A stretch of 23,456 nucleotides of DNA from JBOHHM01 sp050725495 (GTDB lineage: Bacteria; Pseudomonadota; Gammaproteobacteria; Burkholderiales; Burkholderiaceae_C), in contig JBOHHM010000090.1 of NCBI GenBank assembly GCA_050725495.1, positions 1-23,456 of the forward strand, given 5' to 3'. Under the pieces are notes generated by a model. It worked only from the letters and a program-made list of their open reading frames with translations, was not told where the DNA came from and did not search any database. A program made the translations under genes and the position numbers. Positions 5,961 to 12,825 of the stretch are shown piece after piece; the first letter of the stretch is position 1; every line of letters begins with the position of its first letter.

Positions 5961-6860
5961 CTATGCCGCCAGGGCGCCGGGCGGCATGCTCCAGAGCCCG
6001 CCGATGCGCCCAGCCAAGCGGGCCAGATGGCGCGGCGTAGGCAGCAGCAGGCGCAGCGGCAGCGACAGCAGGGCCAGCCACAGCACACGCCGGCGCAGCG
6101 TCTGGGCCTGGGCTGCACCCTGGTATTTGGCGGTGAACCTGATCTTGGACTGGGCATGGTGGTAGCCGCGCAGGTACTCGGCCCGCCAGGGGCTGGCACC
6201 CCGCACCGAGCCGCGCGAGGCGTGCACGAGCTGCACCTCGGGAATCAAGACAATGGCCTTCCTGCGCTCGAAGATGCGCTGGCACAGGTCATCGTCTTCG
6301 TAGTAGAGGAAAAAGCCCTCGTCGAAAAAACCTATCTCCTGCATCACGCGCATATTGAGCAGCCAGGCCGCGCCGCAGGCAAAGCCCACGCAGCAGGGGC
6401 CAATGGCGCCGGGGCCGCTCGATGGCCACGCGGTGACCGGCCAGCGGTAGTTGATTTCGGGCTGGCCCGAGCCGCGCATCAGCTGCGGCACGACCATCGC
6501 GGCGTCCGGATGAGCCTGCGCCTGGGCCAACAGGCGCAGCACCTGGCCAGCTTCGACCTCGCAGTCCGGATTGAGCAGCAGGCAGTAGGGCGTGCTCGCC
6601 TGTTGCAGGGCCCGGTTGTTGGCTGCGCCAAAACCGAGGTTGCGCGGATTGGCCAAGACCTGGGCCTGCGGCAGGTGCGCCCGCACGGCGTCCAGCGTGC
6701 CGTCCGCGCTGGCGTTGTCGACCACGGTCACATGGGGAAAGCCGGCCAGTGAACGCCCCAGGGCCGGCAGGCAATGGGCACTGTTGAAGGTGACGACCAC
6801 GACCGTGAGGTCATGGAGCGGGGCTGCCGGCTCGGGCCGGTGATTCGGGGGGGCCGTCAT
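5961..6860 (-). CDS. Family 2 glycosyltransferase (rhamnosyltransferase-like)
   Basis: Transfers a sugar from a nucleotide-sugar donor onto a growing surface polysaccharide; sequence style resembles WbbL/RfbN-type rhamnosyltransferases. Of 299 residues, the GT-A fold is seen in VVVTFNS (about 21-27), VDNASADGT (47-55), NLGFGAANN (74-82), the LNPDC metal or donor-binding segment (96-100) and the YYEDDDLC motif (186-193) with the catalytic acid. The tail has a basic hydrophobic stretch (RRRVLWLALLSLPLRLLLP) that may attach it to the membrane. An upstream in-frame ATG at 6893 exists, but the start at 6860 is preferred because the extra 11 residues are not family-like and would overlap the divergent gene's leader. 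The acceptor cannot be told from sequence. Confidence 0.8.
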   Translation of the reverse strand: MTAPPNHRPEPAAPLHDLTVVVVTFNSAHCLPALGRSLAGFPHVTVVDNASADGTLDAVRAHLPQAQVLANPRNLGFGAANNRALQQASTPYCLLLNPDCEVEAGQVLRLLAQAQAHPDAAMVVPQLMRGSGQPEINYRWPVTAWPSSGPGAIGPCCVGFACGAAWLLNMRVMQEIGFFDEGFFLYYEDDDLCQRIFERRKAIVLIPEVQLVHASRGSVRGASPWRAEYLRGYHHAQSKIRFTAKYQGAAQAQTLRRRVLWLALLSLPLRLLLPTPRHLARLAGRIGGLWSMPPGALAA

Positions 6861-6895
6861 AACAGCGTAGCATTGTGCGCCACTTTCAAACACCT

Positions 6896-7870
6896 ATGCC
6901 ACCCCGCATCACCTTCATCGTGCTGGCCTACAACCAGCGGCCCTACCTCAGGGAATCGGTGCTGAGCTGCTTCGCCCAGCAAGGCGAGCCCATCGAAATC
7001 CTGCTGTCGGACGACGGCTCCAGCGATGGCAGTTTCGAGTTGATGAAGGAGCTGGCATCGCGGTATGAGGGGCCGCATCGAGTCCGCGTGCGCCGCAACG
7101 AACGCAACCTGGGGATTGGCGAGCACTACAACCGCGCCATCGCCGACAGCACGGGCCGGCTGCTGGTGACCGCGGCCGGTGATGACATCAGCCTGCCCAC
7201 GCGCGCGCAGGCCCTGGCCCAGGCCTGGGATGCGACGGCCCGGCAAGCCGATTTGATTGCGAGCCATGTTCTCGACATGACCGAACAGGGCGTGGACGTC
7301 GGGTTGACCCGGGTCGCCGATCTGGCCCTGTGGAAGAAGCCCGAGGACTGGGTGCGCAAGCGCCCCTACGTGATCGGCGCCTCGCATGCCTTTACGAAGC
7401 GGCTACACGAGCACTTCGGCCCGTTCGGCGAGAAGCTGGCCTACGAGGACCAGGTGATGGCCTTGCGCGCCTGCTGCCTGGGCGGCGGCATCACGGTGGA
7501 CCAGCCCCTGGTGCGCTACCGCCGCGGCGGCATCTCACACAAGGCGAACGCGGCGCAGACGCCGCGCGGCTTCGTCGAGTGGAGTCAAAAAAAACACCTG
7601 CGTCAGCAGGCGCTGTACCGGCAGATCGAGCAGGACTTGCTGCGGGCCGGACGGCCGGATCTGTGGCGCGGCAAGGTCAGGCGCCAGCTGCAGCGCAGCG
7701 AGCTGGCGCTGGCCATGATCGCGGCCCCAGACGGCAGGCAAAGACTGGCGCTGGCCCGCCAGGCCTGGGGTGCGGGCTGGTTCTGGACCTGGCGCTGCTG
7801 GCTCTACTTCAGCCACCCTGCATGGGCGGTGGCCGTGCAAAGGCTGCAGGCCCGGCTCAAGGGCCGCTGA
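6896..7870 (+). CDS. Family 2 glycosyltransferase
   Basis: Second GT-A glycosyltransferase, head-to-head with the previous one (35 bases between starts). Of 324 residues, ITFIVLAYNQRPYL (5-18), LSDDGSSDGS (37-46), NLGIGEHYN (71-79), AAGDD (93-97, the DxD-like metal site) and YEDQVMALR (183-191) mark the catalytic domain. The C-terminal 80 residues are basic and aromatic. A GTG at 6875 would add seven residues; the ATG at 6896 is preferred because it directly precedes the first strand. An A8 run at 7587-7594 lies about 230 residues in, which is striking in this GC-rich gene. Neighbours suggest LPS or another surface glycan, with donor and acceptor unknown. Confidence 0.8.
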   Translation: MPPRITFIVLAYNQRPYLRESVLSCFAQQGEPIEILLSDDGSSDGSFELMKELASRYEGPHRVRVRRNERNLGIGEHYNRAIADSTGRLLVTAAGDDISLPTRAQALAQAWDATARQADLIASHVLDMTEQGVDVGLTRVADLALWKKPEDWVRKRPYVIGASHAFTKRLHEHFGPFGEKLAYEDQVMALRACCLGGGITVDQPLVRYRRGGISHKANAAQTPRGFVEWSQKKHLRQQALYRQIEQDLLRAGRPDLWRGKVRRQLQRSELALAMIAAPDGRQRLALARQAWGAGWFWTWRCWLYFSHPAWAVAVQRLQARLKGR

Positions 7871-7892
7871 GGCCGCCGACCAGGCCCTGCGC

Positions 7893-8489
7893 CTACTTGA
7901 CGGCCCGCAACTCCCAGATCAAATGGCTGCGCCGGCCCATCAGGCGATCGACCAGCATCTTGGCCCTGAGCTGGATCGATGGCACTTGGGGATGGTAGGC
8001 CGCACGCGGATGAATGCGCTGCTGGCGCAGCAGATCGAAGCGGCCTTCGAAGCCGTACATCTGCGCCATGGGCTCAGGACCTGTGAAGTAGCGATGGCTT
8101 TTGCTGGTCAGGATGTTCACATGCGTGGGGTCGCAAAACGCCAGCGAATGTGGAAATGCGGGAAACACGGCGTAGAAGATGCCGCCCGGTTTGAGCACGC
8201 GCCACACTTCGTTCATCAGCTCGATGAACGGAAAACGGCAGTGCCCTTGGTGGCCGTCCAGCGTGACCCTCGGGACATGCTCGAGGAAGTCGTAGGCCGA
8301 AAGCGAGTCGAAGTGGTTGTCCGGGAACGGAATCGGTTGCAGGCTCAGGTTGGCCGGGACAATCTCTACCACGCCGGGCGCGATCAGCCCGCTGCGAATG
8401 TCGATGCCGAACACCTGCTCGCAGGCAAAGGGGTTGCGCGGCTGTGTGCCGCAGCCCAGATCGAGATGCCTGCGCACGCCCGTGCTCAA
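7893..8489 (-). CDS. Class I SAM-dependent methyltransferase
   Basis: Small methyltransferase of about 198 residues. SAM-binding motif I (HLDLGCGTQPRN) lies close to the N-terminus, followed by FGIDI, then FPDNHFDSLSAYDFLEHV and NEVWRVLKPGG, typical of methyltransferase domain 11 proteins found in glycan clusters. The start is uncertain. I prefer TTG at 8489, which overlaps the stop of the zinc-finger gene as TTGA and would couple their translation. Alternatives are a GTG at 8477 or an ATG at 8549 that would overlap the neighbour by 64 bases. It converges on the glycosyltransferase gene, with 22 bases between stops. The substrate is unknown; a sugar or lipid-linked acceptor is an inference from context. 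Confidence 0.75.
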   Translation of the reverse strand: MSTGVRRHLDLGCGTQPRNPFACEQVFGIDIRSGLIAPGVVEIVPANLSLQPIPFPDNHFDSLSAYDFLEHVPRVTLDGHQGHCRFPFIELMNEVWRVLKPGGIFYAVFPAFPHSLAFCDPTHVNILTSKSHRYFTGPEPMAQMYGFEGRFDLLRQQRIHPRAAYHPQVPSIQLRAKMLVDRLMGRRSHLIWELRAVK

Positions 8490-8692
8490 TGGTGGTGCCC
8501 AACCACTTCGCCGGCCCTGAGGCGATAGACCGTGCCGCAGTAAGGGCACTTGGCTTCGCCGGTGCGGGCCACGTCGAGGTAGACCTTGGGATGGCTGTTC
8601 CAGAGTTTCATGTCGGCCAGGGGGCTGGGGCAGAACACGCCGCCCTGGGCGTTGAGGTCTTTGGCCAGCAGTTCAACGATGGCTTTGCTCAT
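8486..8692 (-). CDS. zf-CHCC zinc-finger domain protein
   Basis: Protein of 68 residues with the CHCC zinc-binding pattern: C21, H34 in SHPKVYLD, then C49 and C52 in KCPYCGTVYRL. This is the same domain that occurs in the mitochondrial complex I subunit NDUFS6, and free-standing bacterial members of unknown function are common in proteobacteria. The ATG at 8692 is preferred over the one at 8704 because an AGGA ribosome-binding site lies about five bases before it. The 8704 ATG overlaps the ilvE stop. It is sandwiched between ilvE and the methyltransferase, a neighbourhood I recall as conserved in Burkholderiales next to LPS core genes. The His-rich C-terminus (VVGHHH) is natural-looking but could add a metal site. 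Confidence 0.85.
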   Translation of the reverse strand: MSKAIVELLAKDLNAQGGVFCPSPLADMKLWNSHPKVYLDVARTGEAKCPYCGTVYRLRAGEVVGHHH

Positions 8693-8700
8693 GACGATCC

Positions 8701-9642
8701 TCATTCCACCTTGGCGAGCCAGTGCGCGTATTTGGGATTGCGGCCGTTGACGATGTCAAAGAACGCGTTCTGGATTCTCTCGGTGATCGGGCCGCGCGAG
8801 CCGCTGCCGAGTTCGACGCGGTCGAGCTCGCGGATCGGCGTGACTTCGGCCGCCGTGCCGGTGAAGAAGGCCTCGTCGGCGATGTAGATCTCGTCGCGCG
8901 TGACGCGCTTTTGCACGATCTCCAGCCCCAAGTCCCTGGCGATGTGGAACACGGTGTTGCGCGTGATGCCGTTGAGCGCGCCGGCCGACAGGTCGGGCGT
9001 GTAGATCACGCCATCCTTGATCACGAAAATGTTCTCGCCTGCGCCTTCGCTGACGAAGCCCGCGCTGTCGAGCAGCAGGGCTTCGTCGTAGCCCTCGTCT
9101 GTGGCTTCCATGTTGGCCAGAATCGAGTTGGTGTAGTTGCTCACCGCCTTGGCCTGCGTCATCGTGATGTTGACATGGTGGCGCGTGTAGCTCGAGGTCT
9201 TGACGCGGATGCCGCGCTTCATGCCTTCCTCGCCGAGGTAGGCGCCCCAGGCCCAGGCCGCGACCATCAGGTGGATGGTATTGCCCTTGGGCGACACGCC
9301 AAGCTTTTCCGAGCCGATCCAGCTCAGCGGCCGCAGGTAGCAGCTCTGCAGCCCGTTCTCGCGCACCACGGCCTTTTGCGCCTCGTTCACTTCGTCTTTC
9401 GTGAACGGGATTTTCATGCGCAGGATCTTGGCGCTGTTGAACAGGCGGTCCGTGTGCTCCTGCAGCCGGAAGATGGCCGTTCCGTTGACGGTGTTGTAGG
9501 CGCGCACGCCTTCGAACGCACCGCAGCCGTAGTGCAGGGTGTGGGTCAGCACGTGGATCTTGGCGTCGCGCCAGTCCACCATCTCGCCATCCATCCAGAT
9601 CTTGCCGTCACGATCGGCCATCGAGGGAATTACGGGGCTCAT
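8701..9642 (-). CDS. ilvE: Branched-chain amino acid aminotransferase
   Basis: PLP-dependent fold-type IV transaminase that makes leucine, isoleucine and valine from their 2-oxo acids with glutamate as donor. The 313 residues begin MSPVIPSMADRDGKIWMDG. They include HYGCGAFEGVRAY, the PLP lysine at about K165 in QAKAVSNYTNS, then SEGAGENIF, GITRNTVF and the FFTGTAAEVTPI motif, all typical of IlvE. The ATG at 9642 has a GAAGGA ribosome-binding site eight bases upstream, and the longer upstream frame is not family-like. It lies in a minus-strand series radA, small membrane protein, ilvE, zinc finger, methyltransferase. Confidence 0.95.
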   Translation of the reverse strand: MSPVIPSMADRDGKIWMDGEMVDWRDAKIHVLTHTLHYGCGAFEGVRAYNTVNGTAIFRLQEHTDRLFNSAKILRMKIPFTKDEVNEAQKAVVRENGLQSCYLRPLSWIGSEKLGVSPKGNTIHLMVAAWAWGAYLGEEGMKRGIRVKTSSYTRHHVNITMTQAKAVSNYTNSILANMEATDEGYDEALLLDSAGFVSEGAGENIFVIKDGVIYTPDLSAGALNGITRNTVFHIARDLGLEIVQKRVTRDEIYIADEAFFTGTAAEVTPIRELDRVELGSGSRGPITERIQNAFFDIVNGRNPKYAHWLAKVE

Positions 9643-9683
9643 GCAATGCGTCCTTCGCGGGTGGTTCTGCAAAACAGATGATT

Positions 9684-10106
9684 CTACGGCGCGGGCGGCG
9701 CTGTTGTTTCCTCGGGCGCTGCCGGGCGAACCAGCTCCCATTTCACGAGCTTGCCGTTGAGGAATTCGCAGGTCACATGCGAAGCGCTGCCGTCGGTCCA
9801 GCGAAAGATTTCGGGCTGCGTGTCCTTGGGCGACTGGAGCTCGCCCAGGGCCCGGGTCATCGCCACCACATGCAGCAGCGTCACGCCGGGCCTGAGCTTG
9901 GCGTTGAGCATCACGGCGCTACCGACGTAACCGATGGGCCGGTCGGCGGCGCGCTTGAGCACCTGCATCATGCGCGTGAAGTGCAGCAGCCCCCACATGA
10001 CCACAACGCCCGCCGCGATGGCCACGCCACCCCAGCCGTAGGTGCGGTAGGCGACGGCCACGAGCACGACGCCGGCAAGGGGTACAAGGATTCTCTGGAA
10101 GTTCAT
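9684..10106 (-). CDS. Small membrane-anchored protein of unknown function
   Basis: 140 residues; I do not recognise a named family with confidence. The N-terminal 50 residues contain two hydrophobic segments (ILVPLAGVVLVAVAY and GGVAIAAGVVVMWGLL) separated by a short turn, so the protein is probably an inner-membrane hairpin. The remaining 90 residues would be a soluble domain ending in a proline- and alanine-rich tail. The ATG at 10106 is chosen because it directly precedes the first membrane segment. It lies between radA and ilvE on the same strand, 75 bases after radA and 41 before ilvE, and is probably co-transcribed. Function unknown. Confidence 0.7.
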   Translation of the reverse strand: MNFQRILVPLAGVVLVAVAYRTYGWGGVAIAAGVVVMWGLLHFTRMMQVLKRAADRPIGYVGSAVMLNAKLRPGVTLLHVVAMTRALGELQSPKDTQPEIFRWTDGSASHVTCEFLNGKLVKWELVRPAAPEETTAPPAP

Positions 10107-10181
10107 GCCGCGATTGTCATATGTCTGCACCGGCATCGGTCCTGTGGGGATTGCGGATGCTCGTGGCAGCCCCGTGGCGAC

Positions 10182-11549
10182 TCAGGCCAGGCTGCGCACC
10201 ACTTCCATCGCCTGCTCGACCCGCTCGACCGGGTGGATGCTCAGGCCGTCGATCGGCTTCTTGGGCAGGTTGGCCTTGGGCACGACGGCCACGCTGAAAC
10301 CGAGCTTGGCCGCCTCTTTCAGTCGCTCCTGGCCACGCGGCGCGGGCCGCACCTCGCCAGCCAGGCCGACTTCGCCAAACGCGATGAAGCCCTTGGGCAG
10401 GGCCTTGCCGCGCAGGCTGGAGGCAATGGCCAGCATCACGCTCAAATCGGCCGCCGGTTCGCTGATGCGCACGCCGCCGACCGCGTTGACGAACACATCC
10501 TGGTCCATGCAGGCCATGCCGGCGTGGCGATGCAGCACGGCCAGCAGCATGGCCAGGCGGTCGCGCTCCAGTCCGACCGAGAGCCGCCGCGGGCTCGGGC
10601 CGCCGCTGTCGACCAGCGCCTGGATTTCCACCAGCATCGGCCGCGTGCCCTCCAGCGTGACGAGCACGCAGCTGCCGGGCACCGGCTCGCTGTGCTGGCT
10701 CAAAAAGATCGCGCTCGGGTTGGTCACGCCCTTCAAGCCGCGCTCGGTCATCGCGAACACGCCGATTTCGTTGACGGCGCCAAACCGGTTCTTGATCGCG
10801 CGCACCAGGCGAAAGCTCGAATGCGTGTCGCCTTCGAAGTACAGCACGGTGTCGACCATGTGTTCGAGCACGCGCGGGCCGGCCAGCGCGCCCTCCTTGG
10901 TCACATGGCCCACGAGCACGACGCTGACGCCATTGGCCTTGGCCGCGCGCGTGAGGTGCGCCGCGCATTCGCGCACCTGGGCCACCGAGCCGGGCGCCGA
11001 ACTGAGCTGCTCGGAGTACACGGTCTGGATCGAGTCGATCACCGCGATCGCGGGTTGCGTGGCGTCCAGCGTGGCCAGGATTTTTTCGAGCTGGATTTCG
11101 GCCAGCACTTTCACCTGGCTGCCATCCAGCCCCAGCCGCCGAGAACGCAAGGCCACCTGCGCGCCGCTTTCCTCGCCCGTCACATACAGCGTGTTCAGCG
11201 TCGCGCGCTGCAAGGCATCGAGCGCCTGCAGCAGCAGCGTGGACTTGCCAATACCGGGGTCGCCGCCGATCAGCACCACGCCGCCTTCGACGATGCCGCC
11301 GCCCAGCACGCGGTCGAGTTCCTCGAGGCCGGTGGGCGTGCGCGCGACCTCGGTCGCTTCGATCTCGGCCAGGGTCGCGATCTCGGCCGTCCTGGCCAGC
11401 GCCGCGAACCGGTTTTTCGCCGGCGCGGCCGATTCGGCCACCGATTCGAGCAGCGTGTTCCATGCGCCGCAATGAGGGCATTTGCCCAGCCATTTGGCGT
11501 TGGCGCCCCCGCATTCGGTGCAGCTGTAGATGGTTTTTTCTTTGGCCAT
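10182..11549 (-). CDS. radA: DNA repair protein RadA (Sms)
   Basis: RecA-related, hexameric ATP-dependent helicase that promotes branch migration of recombination intermediates. The 455 residues show the N-terminal zinc ribbon (C10-x2-C13 and C24-x2-C27), Walker A GGDPGIGKST (95-104), the RadA-specific KNRFG motif (253-257) and a C-terminal Lon-protease-like domain. All key motifs are present, so it should be active. The ATG at 11549 gives the standard MAKEKTIYSC N-terminus; an upstream in-frame ATG at 11582 is less likely. It is divergent from hpaR, with 83 bases between starts. Confidence 0.96.
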   Translation of the reverse strand: MAKEKTIYSCTECGGANAKWLGKCPHCGAWNTLLESVAESAAPAKNRFAALARTAEIATLAEIEATEVARTPTGLEELDRVLGGGIVEGGVVLIGGDPGIGKSTLLLQALDALQRATLNTLYVTGEESGAQVALRSRRLGLDGSQVKVLAEIQLEKILATLDATQPAIAVIDSIQTVYSEQLSSAPGSVAQVRECAAHLTRAAKANGVSVVLVGHVTKEGALAGPRVLEHMVDTVLYFEGDTHSSFRLVRAIKNRFGAVNEIGVFAMTERGLKGVTNPSAIFLSQHSEPVPGSCVLVTLEGTRPMLVEIQALVDSGGPSPRRLSVGLERDRLAMLLAVLHRHAGMACMDQDVFVNAVGGVRISEPAADLSVMLAIASSLRGKALPKGFIAFGEVGLAGEVRPAPRGQERLKEAAKLGFSVAVVPKANLPKKPIDGLSIHPVERVEQAMEVVRSLA

Positions 11550-11614
11550 GGGCTGCCAACTATAGCGACCCAGGGTTTTCACCTAGGCGCCGGACTTGCG
11601 GAAACCCCAAAATC

Positions 11615-11630
11615 ATTTAACATATTAAAT
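11615..11630. promoter_or_regulatory. Candidate HpaR (MarR-type) operator in the radA/hpaR gap
   Basis: Inverted repeat ATTTAA-CATA-TTAAAT ending two bases before the hpaR start codon, in an AT-rich patch of an otherwise GC-rich region. MarR-family repressors bind such palindromes over their own promoters. TATTAA inside it could serve as a -10 box. No purine-rich ribosome-binding site precedes the ATG at 11633. Confidence 0.5.
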
Positions 11631-11632
11631 AA

Positions 11633-12079
11633 ATGAGCATGCCCTTCACCCACCGTAACCTGCCCCGGCTGCTGCTGCAAGCCCGCGAGTCGGTCATGGC
11701 CCATACGCGCCCGAACCTGCGCGAGCATGGCCTGTCCGACCAGCAGTGGCGCGTGCTGCGCGTGCTGGGCGAGCACGGCACGGTCGAGACCGGCCGCGTC
11801 GCGCGCGAGGCCTTCATCCTCGGGCCCAGCCTCACCGGCATGCTGGCGCGCATGGAACGCGACGGCCTGATCCGCCGCGAACGCGATCCCGAAGACCAGC
11901 GCCGCACCGTGGTCGAGGCCACCCCCAAGGGCTTGAAACTGGTCGAAAAACTCTCGCACACGATCGAGGCGCATTACGACTGGATGGAGAAGTCCCTGGG
12001 CAAGCCCAGACTCGCGCAGCTGTACGAGCTGCTGGACGCCGTCATTGAAATCGAGCAGCCCCAACCGGAGCAAGCATGA
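11633..12079 (+). CDS. hpaR: HpaR, MarR-family repressor of homoprotocatechuate degradation
   Basis: MarR-type winged-helix regulator of 148 residues; in E. coli HpaR represses the hpa meta-cleavage operon and is released by 4-hydroxyphenylacetate or homoprotocatechuate. The DNA-binding part is seen in LSDQQWRVLRVLGEHG, then GPSLTGMLARMERDGLIRR (recognition helix and turn) and the beta-wing RDPEDQRRTVVEATPKG. The N-terminus (TFHRNLPRLL-like, here FTHRNLPRLLLQARE) matches HpaR proteins. It is first in the run and overlaps hpaG1 by ATGA (12076-12079), so it would be co-expressed with its targets. A second ATG at 11639 is a possible alternative start. Confidence 0.88.
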   Translation: MSMPFTHRNLPRLLLQARESVMAHTRPNLREHGLSDQQWRVLRVLGEHGTVETGRVAREAFILGPSLTGMLARMERDGLIRRERDPEDQRRTVVEATPKGLKLVEKLSHTIEAHYDWMEKSLGKPRLAQLYELLDAVIEIEQPQPEQA

Positions 12080-12825
12080 ACCCCTCATCCCCCTTCATGC
12101 CCGCAGGCACGGTGTACGGCGTGCTGCTGAACTTTCGCGGCGAGCTCGCCGCGCTGGCGCCGCAGATGAGCGAGCCGCCTTACAAGGCCGCGCCGAAGGC
12201 GCCCGTGCTCTATGTCAAGCCAGCCAACACCTGGAGCGCCGATGGCGCGGCCGTCGCCGTGCCCGCCCATGTGCCGCAAGTCGAGGTCGGCGCCACGATA
12301 GCCATGGTGATGGGGCCTCCAGCCCAGACAGGAAGGTCGCAAGACGCTATCAAATCAGCAGCAAGCTATGTGTTGATGAATGACCTGTCGATCCCGCATG
12401 CGAGCTTTTTCCGCCCGCCAGTCAAGTACAAATGCCTCGACGGCTTTCTCGGCGTGGGCGCGCGACCCGTCCCTGCGGACCAGGCCGGCGACCCGGCCCG
12501 GTTCACGCTGCAGGTGCTCATCAACGGCGAGATCCGGCAGGCCGTGGATTTTGCGAACCTGGCGCGCAGCGCCTCGCAGCTGCTGGCCGATGTGAGCGAG
12601 TTCATGACGCTGCGCGCCGGCGATGTGCTGATGCTCGGCTGCGACGCCGGCCGGCCGCTGGCCCGCGTGGGCGACCGCATCGAGATCAGAGCGCCGGGCT
12701 TTGAGACGCTCACCAACACCCTGGTCGCGGAGGCGGCAATGAGCGCCGCCGGGCCGTCCCAAGGCGCGAAGGCCCCCTCGGGGGGCAGCGCAGTACACGA
12801 AGTGACAAGCGTGGGGGCACCATGA
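12076..12825 (+). CDS. hpaG1: HpaG1, N-terminal subunit of the homoprotocatechuate isomerase/decarboxylase
   Basis: FAH-family protein of 249 residues, corresponding to the N-terminal half of E. coli HpaG, which decarboxylates 5-oxopent-3-ene-1,2,5-tricarboxylate and isomerises the product. The opening GTVYGVLLNFRGEL and YVKPANTW, and the middle around SFFRPPVKYKC, are typical. The metal-site acids seen in HpaG2 are not all present here, as is usual for this half. Two oddities: residues about 89-99 are encoded by an AT-rich islet, and residues from about 221 on (MSAAGPSQGAKAP and onward) are a tail encoded by a GC-rich hairpin repeat rather than family sequence. It overlaps hpaR and hpaG2 by four bases each. 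Confidence 0.88.
   Translation: MNPSSPFMPAGTVYGVLLNFRGELAALAPQMSEPPYKAAPKAPVLYVKPANTWSADGAAVAVPAHVPQVEVGATIAMVMGPPAQTGRSQDAIKSAASYVLMNDLSIPHASFFRPPVKYKCLDGFLGVGARPVPADQAGDPARFTLQVLINGEIRQAVDFANLARSASQLLADVSEFMTLRAGDVLMLGCDAGRPLARVGDRIEIRAPGFETLTNTLVAEAAMSAAGPSQGAKAPSGGSAVHEVTSVGAP
12346..12373. repeat. AT-rich GCTAT islet read in frame within hpaG1
   Basis: An AT-rich stretch starting GCTATCAAATCAGCAGCAAG, inside hpaG1, encodes roughly AIKSAASYV. It shares the GCTATCAA start with the islets that end ampG and the class II aldolase gene. The coding frame is kept. From memory, HpaG proteins have DAL-x2-VAGY at this position, so the islet seems to replace codons without changing length. Confidence 0.4.
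12751..12818 (+). repeat. GC-rich hairpin repeat forming the hpaG1 tail
   Basis: The stretch contains the hairpin GCCCCC-TCG-GGGGGC (12772-12786) followed by a CACGAAGTGAC-like segment and GTGGGGGC. From memory this pattern is a common dispersed intergenic repeat in Comamonadaceae. Here it is translated in frame as the last residues of HpaG1 (about GPSQGAKAPSGG to VGAP) and ends three bases before the hpaG2 ATG. The GCCCCC arm could also pair with GGGGGC at 12813-12818 to form a larger fold. Confidence 0.6.

Noticed and set aside
9678..11636. Long plus-strand open frame (652 codons) opposite radA and the small membrane protein
   Set aside because: RadA on the other strand has all its catalytic motifs; the plus-strand protein is low-complexity His/Gln/Ala/Arg-rich and has no recognisable fold.
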